NCBI GenBank assembly: GCA_963817065.1
Contig: CAWFMO010000001.1
Span: forward strand, 744,001-808,000
Length of the DNA stretch: 64,000 nucleotides
Origin: CAWFMO01 sp963817065
GTDB lineage: Bacteria > Actinomycetota > Thermoleophilia > Solirubrobacterales > 70-9
Direction of reading: 5' to 3'
Positions 58,833-64,000 of this stretch are shown piece by piece. Within the stretch, counting starts at the first letter, position 1. Every line of letters starts with the position of its first letter. A program made the translations under genes and the position numbers. The notes under the pieces were generated by a model. The model had not been told where the DNA came from. It saw only the letters and a program-made list of their open reading frames with translations, and did not search any database.

Positions 58833-60002
58833 GTGCGCCTGGCGGACGCACGGCGGATGACGCTCCGGCTGATCGAGCCCCTTTCCGAGGAGCAGCTCAA
58901 CAAGGTCTACTCGCCGATCCTCAGCCCGTTGATCTGGGACCTCGGCCACATCGCCAACTTCGAGGAGCAGTGGCTGGTCCGGGAGATCGGCGGCCGCGAC
59001 CCGCTGCGCGGCGAGCTCGGCGACTTCTACGACGCGATCGAGCAACCGCGCAAGATCCGCGGGGAGCTGCCGATCCTCAAGGCCGACGAGGTCCGGCCCT
59101 ACATGGAGCAGGTCGGCGAGCGGACGCTCGAGGTCCTGGGCGAGATCGATCTCGAGCAGACCGACGACCCGCTGCTCGCCGACGGGTTCGCCTACGAGAT
59201 GCTGCTCGCCCACGAGCATCAGCACAACGAGACGATGCTCCAGCTGCTGCAGATGGTCGAGGGCTACGAGCCGGTCGAGGTCGACCCGGGCCCCGCGGCC
59301 GAGCCGGTCTCAGACGGCCCCGAGATGATCCCGGTCCCCGGCGGCGAGCACGAGATCGGCGCCCCCGCCGCCGGCTTTGCATACGACAACGAGCGCCCGC
59401 GCCACACGGTCGAGCTCGCGGATTTCGAGATCGACCGCACGCCGGTCACCAACGCGGCCTGGATCGCCTACATGGAGGAGACCGGGGCCGATCCACCGCT
59501 GTACTGGGAGCGCGACGGGGAGGGGGGCTGGATCCGGACGGCGATGGGCCGCCGCGAGACCGTCGATCCCGCGCTGCCCGTGATCCACGTTTCCTGGAAC
59601 GAGGCCGACGCGTTCGCGCGCTGGGCCGGCAAGCGGCTGCCGACCGAGCTCGAGTGGGAAGCGGCCTCCGCGGGCGCCGACCGCGAGCGCGCGAACCTCG
59701 ACCTGCTCGCTTTTGGCCCCGCCCCCGCGGGCGCCTACGGTGACGCGCCCTCGGATCACGGCGCGCTGCAGATGCTCGGCGACGTCTGGGAGTGGACCTC
59801 CTCCGACTTCACCGGCTACCCCGGCTTCAAGGCTTTCCCGTACCCCGAGTACTCCGAGGTCTTCTACGGCGACGAGTACAAGGTCCTGCGCGGCGGCGCC
59901 TGGTCGGCGCGCCGCAACGTGATCCGAAACTCGTTCCGCAACTGGGACCTGCCCGAGCGTCGCCAGATCTTCTCCGGCGTGCGCTGCGCGCGCGACGGCT
60001 GA
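58833..60002 (+). CDS. egtB: Ergothioneine biosynthesis protein EgtB (sulfoxide synthase)
   Basis: 389 residues from GTG 58833, chosen because AAGGAGG lies at 58818-58824, 8 bases upstream; an in-frame TTG at 58794 would add 13 residues. Iron site: His39 (WDLGHIANFEEQW) in the DinB-like half, and the HX3HXE motif His127-His131-Glu133 (LAHEHQHNETM). The C-terminal half is a formylglycine-generating-enzyme-like (FGE-sulfatase) fold (EMIPVPGGEHEIG, NEADAFARWAGKRLPTELEWEAA, LGDVWEWTSSDFTGY, VLRGGAWSARRNVIRNSFRNWD). It joins N-trimethyl-histidine (hercynine) to cysteine or gamma-Glu-Cys as a sulfoxide using oxygen. The next gene is egtD. Confidence 0.93.
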   Translation: MRLADARRMTLRLIEPLSEEQLNKVYSPILSPLIWDLGHIANFEEQWLVREIGGRDPLRGELGDFYDAIEQPRKIRGELPILKADEVRPYMEQVGERTLEVLGEIDLEQTDDPLLADGFAYEMLLAHEHQHNETMLQLLQMVEGYEPVEVDPGPAAEPVSDGPEMIPVPGGEHEIGAPAAGFAYDNERPRHTVELADFEIDRTPVTNAAWIAYMEETGADPPLYWERDGEGGWIRTAMGRRETVDPALPVIHVSWNEADAFARWAGKRLPTELEWEAASAGADRERANLDLLAFGPAPAGAYGDAPSDHGALQMLGDVWEWTSSDFTGYPGFKAFPYPEYSEVFYGDEYKVLRGGAWSARRNVIRNSFRNWDLPERRQIFSGVRCARDG

Positions 60003-60035
60003 TCGCGCGGCTGAGCGACCACCACACTCGTCCAT

Positions 60036-61028
60036 ATGAGCCCTTCGAAAACAGACCCGATCACGATCGATGTCCACTTGCCGCCCGGCGGTCCGCTCTC
60101 GGGGATGGCGGCCGACGTCCGCGCCGGCCTGACCAGCCCGTTCAAGGAGCTCTCGCCGCGCTACTTCTACGACGAGCGCGGCTCGCAGCTCTTCGAGCAG
60201 ATCACCGAGCTGCCCGAGTACTACCCGACCCGCTGCGAGCGCGAGATCCTGACCGCTGATGCCGCCGAGATCTGCCAGGCGGCAAACTGCCCCGCGACCC
60301 TGATCGAGCTCGGTTCGGGCTCGGCGGCCAAGACGCGGGTCCTGCTCGGAGCGATGTGCGAGGCCGGATGCCTCGAGACCTATTGCCCGGTCGACATCTC
60401 CGAGGAGATCACCCGCGACACGGCGACGAAGATCGCCGCGGAGTACGACGGCGTCACGGTGCGCGGCCTTGTCTGCGACTTCGAGCTCGACCTCGAGCGG
60501 ATCGACGCCGCGGCCCCGCGCGTGATCGCGCTGCTCGGCGGCACGATCGGAAACTTCGCCCCCCAGCAGCGAGCCGGCTTCCTGCGCCGGATCGCGAACC
60601 TGCTCGGCCCCGAGGACCGCTTCCTGCTCGGCACGGACCTGATCAAGGACCCCGCGACGCTCGAGCTCGCCTACGACGACCCGCAGGGCGTGACCGCGGC
60701 CTTCAACAAGAACGTCCTCAACGTTCTCAACGAGCGCCTCGACGCCAACTTCGACCCCGAGGGCTTCGAGCACGTCGCGCGCTGGGACCCCGAGAACCTC
60801 TGGATGGACATCAGGCTCCGCGCGCTCCAGAACCAGATCGTCGACATCAAGGCGCTCGACCTCCAGGTCGCGTTCGGCGCCGGCGAGGAGATGCGGACCG
60901 AGATCTCGACCAAGTTCGCCCGCCAGGGCCTCGAGGGGATCTACGCCGAGGCCGGTCTCGAGCTGACCGACTGGTTCACCGACGCCGAGGGCCTCTACGC
61001 CCTCTCACTCGCGCGAGCCAAGCCCTAG
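60036..61028 (+). CDS. egtD: L-histidine N(alpha)-methyltransferase EgtD
   Basis: 330 residues. SAM-dependent methyltransferase that trimethylates histidine to hercynine, the first ergothioneine step. Signature: LSPRYFYDERGSQLFEQITELPEYYPTRCEREIL (substrate loop), ATLIELGSGSAAKTRVLL (SAM motif I), PVDISEEITRDTA, and ALLGGTIGNFAPQQR. In the last third FEHVARWDPENLWMDIRL and AFGAGEEMRTEISTKF match family positions, including the Glu-Met-Arg segment. ATG 60036, 33 bases after egtB. The 3' end overlaps the convergent LLM oxidoreductase gene by 4 bases. No egtA, egtC or egtE homologue is adjacent. Confidence 0.95.
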   Translation: MSPSKTDPITIDVHLPPGGPLSGMAADVRAGLTSPFKELSPRYFYDERGSQLFEQITELPEYYPTRCEREILTADAAEICQAANCPATLIELGSGSAAKTRVLLGAMCEAGCLETYCPVDISEEITRDTATKIAAEYDGVTVRGLVCDFELDLERIDAAAPRVIALLGGTIGNFAPQQRAGFLRRIANLLGPEDRFLLGTDLIKDPATLELAYDDPQGVTAAFNKNVLNVLNERLDANFDPEGFEHVARWDPENLWMDIRLRALQNQIVDIKALDLQVAFGAGEEMRTEISTKFARQGLEGIYAEAGLELTDWFTDAEGLYALSLARAKP

Positions 61029-61951
61029 GGCGCCAGAGCCTCGATCAGGTTGCCGACCCGGTCCGGGGTCGTGATCGGCGTCAGCACCGGCAGCGTGATC
61101 CCGCCCTCGACGTAGGCGTCGAGCCGCTCCTTCATCTCGGCCGGGGAGCCGAAGATGAACATGTCCTCGATCAGATCCCAGGGCGCGAGCTCGGCAGCCT
61201 TGGCGCGGTCCTTGGCCGCCCAGGCCTCGACCATCGGGTCGATCTTCTCGCCGTGCCCGAGCCAGCGGTAGAACTTCTCGTAGACCGGCACGGTTATGTA
61301 GGAGGAGAACATGAAGCGGGCGATCGGCTCGACCTGCTCGCGCTCGCCCTCGAGGCAGAAGAAGCGGCAGAGGAGCTCGAAGCCCTCGGGCGCGTCGGCG
61401 AGCTGCTCGGTCACCTTCGGCAGCCCGGACAGCGGGAGGAAGTTGGTGAACGCGCCGTCGCCCTTCTCGACCGCGAGCTTCAGCATCTTGCCGCGCAGCG
61501 CCGCGAGCACGATCGGGATCTTCTCGGCCGGGGCGCTCTCGAGCTTGAAGCCGTCGACCCGCTCGCCGGCGAGCACGGGGCGCAGGAAGTCGACGGTCTC
61601 GGAGATCCGGGTCAGCGGCTTGCCGAAGTCCATCTTGTTCCAGCCTTCGACGATCCGGTCCGAGGAGGCGCCGATCCCGAGCGCAAAGCGCCCCCGCGAC
61701 GCGTCGGCGAGCGCTGCGGCGTGCTGGGCGAGGATCGCGCGGCCGCGGAGCGGCACCGCGACGACGCCGGTGCCGAGCCGCGCGCTGTCGGTCCACTCGC
61801 TGCAGAGCGCCAGCGGGGTGAAGCCGTCGGGCCCGTTGGTCTCGCCCGACCAGAGATCCGTGTATCCCGCGGCCTCGGCCCGGCGCACGTGCTCGGCCGA
61901 GTCCGCGAGCGCGGTCATCGGCAGCGGCAGCGTCAATCCCCATCGCTTCAT
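61025..61951 (-). CDS. LLM class flavin/F420-dependent oxidoreductase
   Basis: 308 residues, luciferase-like TIM barrel: GLTLPLPMTALADSAEHVRRAEAAGYTDLW, ARLGTGVVAVPLRGRAILAQHAAALADASRGRFALGIG, KIPIVLAALRGKMLKLAVEKGDGAF, and TPDRVGNLIEALAP at the end. The GASSDRIVEGWN segment after strand 4 is typical for the class. F420 rather than FMN is likely but not certain. Cytoplasmic; substrate unknown. Start ATG 61951, 38 bases from the divergent membrane protein gene. Confidence 0.85.
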   Translation of the reverse strand: MKRWGLTLPLPMTALADSAEHVRRAEAAGYTDLWSGETNGPDGFTPLALCSEWTDSARLGTGVVAVPLRGRAILAQHAAALADASRGRFALGIGASSDRIVEGWNKMDFGKPLTRISETVDFLRPVLAGERVDGFKLESAPAEKIPIVLAALRGKMLKLAVEKGDGAFTNFLPLSGLPKVTEQLADAPEGFELLCRFFCLEGEREQVEPIARFMFSSYITVPVYEKFYRWLGHGEKIDPMVEAWAAKDRAKAAELAPWDLIEDMFIFGSPAEMKERLDAYVEGGITLPVLTPITTPDRVGNLIEALAP

Positions 61952-61989
61952 CCCCGGGAACCTACCCGCTTGCTATAGGCTCGCGCTCG

Positions 61990-62475
61990 ATGGATTTTTC
62001 AAGGCTTCGGGGTTCGGAGGTATTGGGAGCGCTCGCGGGACTCGTCCTGATCGTGAGCCTGTTCGTGAACTGGTTCTCGCTCACCAACACGCCGGAGCGG
62101 GTCGACCAGAACGCCTGGATCTGCGGCGAGGGCAGCTTCGACTGCACGGGTTGGGACACGTTCCCGCTGATGCGCATCCTGCTCGTGCTCGCCGCGCTGG
62201 CGCCGATGATCCTCGCCTACCTGATCGCCACCGACGCCAATCTCTCTTGGCCGGCCGGAGAGCTGACGACGATCGTCGGCCTGACCGCGATCACGCTGAT
62301 CGGCTACAACGGGATCATCGACAAGCCCGGCACCGCCAACCAGGAATTCGGGGTCAGCCTCGCGTTCGGATACTGGCTCGCGCTGCTGGCGGCCGCCGGG
62401 ATCACGGCGGCGGGCGGTTATCGCGCCGTCGAGAGCGGCGGCGGGGCTAAGCGCAAGCCCCCGGCGACTTACTAG
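61990..62475 (+). CDS. Four-helix membrane protein of unknown function
   Basis: 161 residues with predicted helices ~12-30 (LGALAGLVLIVSLFVNWFSL), ~58-80 (LMRILLVLAALAPMILAYLI), ~90-108 (ELTTIVGLTAITLIGYNGII) and ~122-143 (SLAFGYWLALLAAAGITAAGGY). The NWFSL motif after helix 1 and two Cys in the first outer loop (ICGEGSFDCTG) are features of many small actinobacterial membrane proteins. No family name is certain. The C-terminus is basic (GGGAKRKPPATY). The class II fructose-bisphosphatase gene follows 24 bases on. Confidence 0.7.
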   Translation: MDFSRLRGSEVLGALAGLVLIVSLFVNWFSLTNTPERVDQNAWICGEGSFDCTGWDTFPLMRILLVLAALAPMILAYLIATDANLSWPAGELTTIVGLTAITLIGYNGIIDKPGTANQEFGVSLAFGYWLALLAAAGITAAGGYRAVESGGGAKRKPPATY

Positions 62476-62499
62476 CCATCCCAGCTAGCCTCACCCGAG

Positions 62500-63525
62500 A
62501 TGGCTGAAGAGCAGGTGATCTCCCAGGAGGTGCGCTCTGGCGACAAGCCGGATCGCAACCTCGCGCTCGAGCTCGTCCGCGTGACCGAGGCCGGCGCGCT
62601 CGCGGCGGCGCGCTGGACCGGGCGCGGCGAGAAGGAGAAGGCCGACGGCGCCGCGGTCGACGCGATGCGCTTGATGCTCGACACGGTTCCGATGGACGGC
62701 GTCGTCGTGATCGGGGAGGGCGAGAAGGACGAGGCTCCGATGCTCTACAACGGCGAGCAGATCGGCGACGGCAGCCCGCCGCACGTCGACATCGCCGTCG
62801 ACCCGCTCGAGGGCACGACCCTGACCGCGCGCGGGATGCCCGCCGCGCTCTCGGTGATCGCGCTCGCAGAGCGCGGGACGATGTTCGATCCCGGCCCCTG
62901 CGTCTACATGGAGAAGATGGCGACCGGTCCTCGCGCCGCCGACGTGCTCGACTTCGACGACTCGCTCGCGGACACGATCCGCAAGATCGCCGAACGCAAG
63001 GAGGGGGAGCCCGAGGACGTCACGGTCGTCATGCTCGACCGGCCCCGCCACGAGGAGGCGGTGGCCGAGCTCCGCGACGTCGGCGCCAGCATCCGCTTCA
63101 TCAGCGACGGCGACGTCGCCGCGGCGCTGCTCGCGGTCAGCCCCAACACCGGCATCGACCTGCTCTGGGGCATCGGCGGCACGCCGGAGGGCGTGCTGTC
63201 CGCGGCGGCGATCAAGTGCCTCGGAGGCACGATCCTCGGCCGGCTCTGGCCCCGCGACGACGAGGAGCGCAAGGCCGCGGTCGACGCCGGCTACGACCTC
63301 GACCGCGTCCTCGACGCCGATGACCTGGTCGGCGGCGACGACGTCTTCTTCGCCGCCACCGGCGTCACCGACGGCGACCTGCTCAAGGGCGTCCGCCAAC
63401 TCGACGACGGCCACGCGACGACCGAATCGCTGGTCATGCGCTCGCGCTCGGGCACCGTGCGCCAGGTCCAGGCGACCCACGACCGTCCGAAGCTCCGCGA
63501 GGTCACCGGCGGGCGCTACGGCTGA
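62500..63525 (+). CDS. glpX: Class II fructose-1,6-bisphosphatase (GlpX)
   Basis: 341 residues. It dephosphorylates fructose-1,6-bisphosphate in gluconeogenesis with Mn2+/Mg2+. Motifs: RNLALELVRVTEAGALAAARW, VVIGEGEKDEAPMLYNGEQIG, VDIAVDPLEGTTLTARG (metal-binding Asp/Glu), and WGIGGTPEGVLSAAAIKCLGG. Family length. It is the sole FBPase type in most actinobacteria. ATG 62500; possibly co-transcribed with the upstream membrane protein. Together with pyruvate kinase it places two central-carbon enzymes in this window. Confidence 0.95.
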   Translation: MAEEQVISQEVRSGDKPDRNLALELVRVTEAGALAAARWTGRGEKEKADGAAVDAMRLMLDTVPMDGVVVIGEGEKDEAPMLYNGEQIGDGSPPHVDIAVDPLEGTTLTARGMPAALSVIALAERGTMFDPGPCVYMEKMATGPRAADVLDFDDSLADTIRKIAERKEGEPEDVTVVMLDRPRHEEAVAELRDVGASIRFISDGDVAAALLAVSPNTGIDLLWGIGGTPEGVLSAAAIKCLGGTILGRLWPRDDEERKAAVDAGYDLDRVLDADDLVGGDDVFFAATGVTDGDLLKGVRQLDDGHATTESLVMRSRSGTVRQVQATHDRPKLREVTGGRYG

Positions 63526-63532
63526 GCGGCCG

Positions 63533-64000
63533 CTACTTCTTCTTTCGCTTCTTCCCGCAGCGCTTCTTCTTGCGCTTCTTCCTTTTCTTCTTGCACTTGG
63601 CTCCGGCCGCTGAAGGCGCGGCGGCCGAGGTCGGCACGCTTGATCCCGTCGGCGCCGGAGGCGGTGGCGTGTAAATGCCCTCGAAGGCGCCGATGTCGCA
63701 GAAGCCGCTGCCGTCGGGGCGGGTGACCTCCCTCTGATCGGTGAGGTTGAGGCAGTCGGCCGACGGGATCGCGTCGAGCGCCGGGCTGCCCGCGAGCGGC
63801 CCGCGCGTATTGGTGAATCCGCCGCTGAAGGCGAGTGGCCCGAGCAGAGGGTCGGTGTTGATCTTGCTCGGCTTCGCCCCACCGGGGTCGAAGTCGCAGG
63901 TGTCGGCGCTCTCGAGGTTGTAGAAGCCGGTGAAGGTTCCGGCGTCGCAGTTCGCGGTCAGGAGGCCGCTTGTGTTCGACGCGAGGATCGTCTCATTCAC
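63533..64000 (-). CDS. Secreted choice-of-anchor-Q family protein with Cys-Lys tail, 3' part only
   Basis: The frame is open to the window's right edge, so the signal peptide and most of the body are missing. The 155 visible residues end the beta-helix and include the family closing signature: GSPALDAIPSADCLNLTDQRE, TRPDGSGFCDIGAFEG, as in the CSLREAI proteins earlier in the window. After a Pro/Ser/Ala linker the tail is KCKKKRKKRKKKRCGKKRKK, two Cys with 11 residues between. It lies 7 bases from the convergent glpX stop. Confidence 0.75.
   Translation of the reverse strand: MNETILASNTSGLLTANCDAGTFTGFYNLESADTCDFDPGGAKPSKINTDPLLGPLAFSGGFTNTRGPLAGSPALDAIPSADCLNLTDQREVTRPDGSGFCDIGAFEGIYTPPPPAPTGSSVPTSAAAPSAAGAKCKKKRKKRKKKRCGKKRKKK

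Overview
The window is high-GC, gene-dense DNA with short intergenic gaps, many 4-base start/stop overlaps and many GTG/TTG starts. It looks like an actinobacterial chromosome. Secreted proteins with lysine-rich C-terminal tails, CSLREAI-type beta-helix proteins, F420/LLM-type oxidoreductases and an EgtB-EgtD pair suggest class Thermoleophilia (order Solirubrobacterales). That placement is an inference from gene style, not from a marker gene. I see no rRNA, tRNA, CRISPR array, insertion sequence or prophage.

Layout. Bases 1-13.4 kb: the end of a penicillin-acylase-like protein, a secreted GDPD-nitrilase fusion, a flavin amine oxidase overlapping an amidase, secreted proteins, an S15-like hydrolase/MBL pair, a PAS protein, a lysine-split propeller, a DUF5679 mini-protein, a voltage-gated cation channel and a membrane coiled-coil protein with a histone-like tail. 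13.5-22.8 kb: thiolase, DUF4126 protein, a frameshifted choice-of-anchor-L/thrombospondin-3 protein, an RTX-like protein divergent from a sigma factor/membrane partner pair, a MarR-MFS operon with a clear operator, and the first CSLREAI protein. 22.8-34.8 kb: acyl-CoA dehydrogenase, small secreted proteins, L-2-hydroxyglutarate oxidase, a convergent ATP-dependent ligase/LigD-polymerase repair pair, another tailed propeller, crotonase-AraC-VOC, and an unusual flavoprotein disulfide reductase.

34.8-43.5 kb: two tightly overlapping minus-strand operons. One is a circularly permuted ATP-grasp ligase, a class I glutamine-amidotransferase-like hydrolase and a GCS2-type carboxylate-amine ligase. The other is a P-type ATPase, a HAD phosphatase and pyruvate kinase. 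43.5-52.0 kb: a large LuxR-type AAA regulator, a 65-residue protein flanked by two copies of a GGGGTGGACCCC motif, and three tandem CSLREAI proteins. 52-64 kb: F420-type oxidoreductases, a three-subunit proton-translocating transhydrogenase (pntAA-pntAB-pntB), small membrane and SnoaL proteins, a Vps62-like protein, an SDR, ergothioneine genes egtB-egtD, GlpX, and the 3' part of another tailed choice-of-anchor-Q protein.

The most striking theme is a shared Lys/Arg-rich C-terminal tail with paired cysteines, usually 10-11 residues apart. It sits on ten otherwise unrelated exported proteins and may be a surface-retention or cross-linking module. The next most interesting are the possible amidoligase operon, the motif repeats after the LuxR gene, the Ca/Na channel filter and the GDPD-nitrilase fusion.
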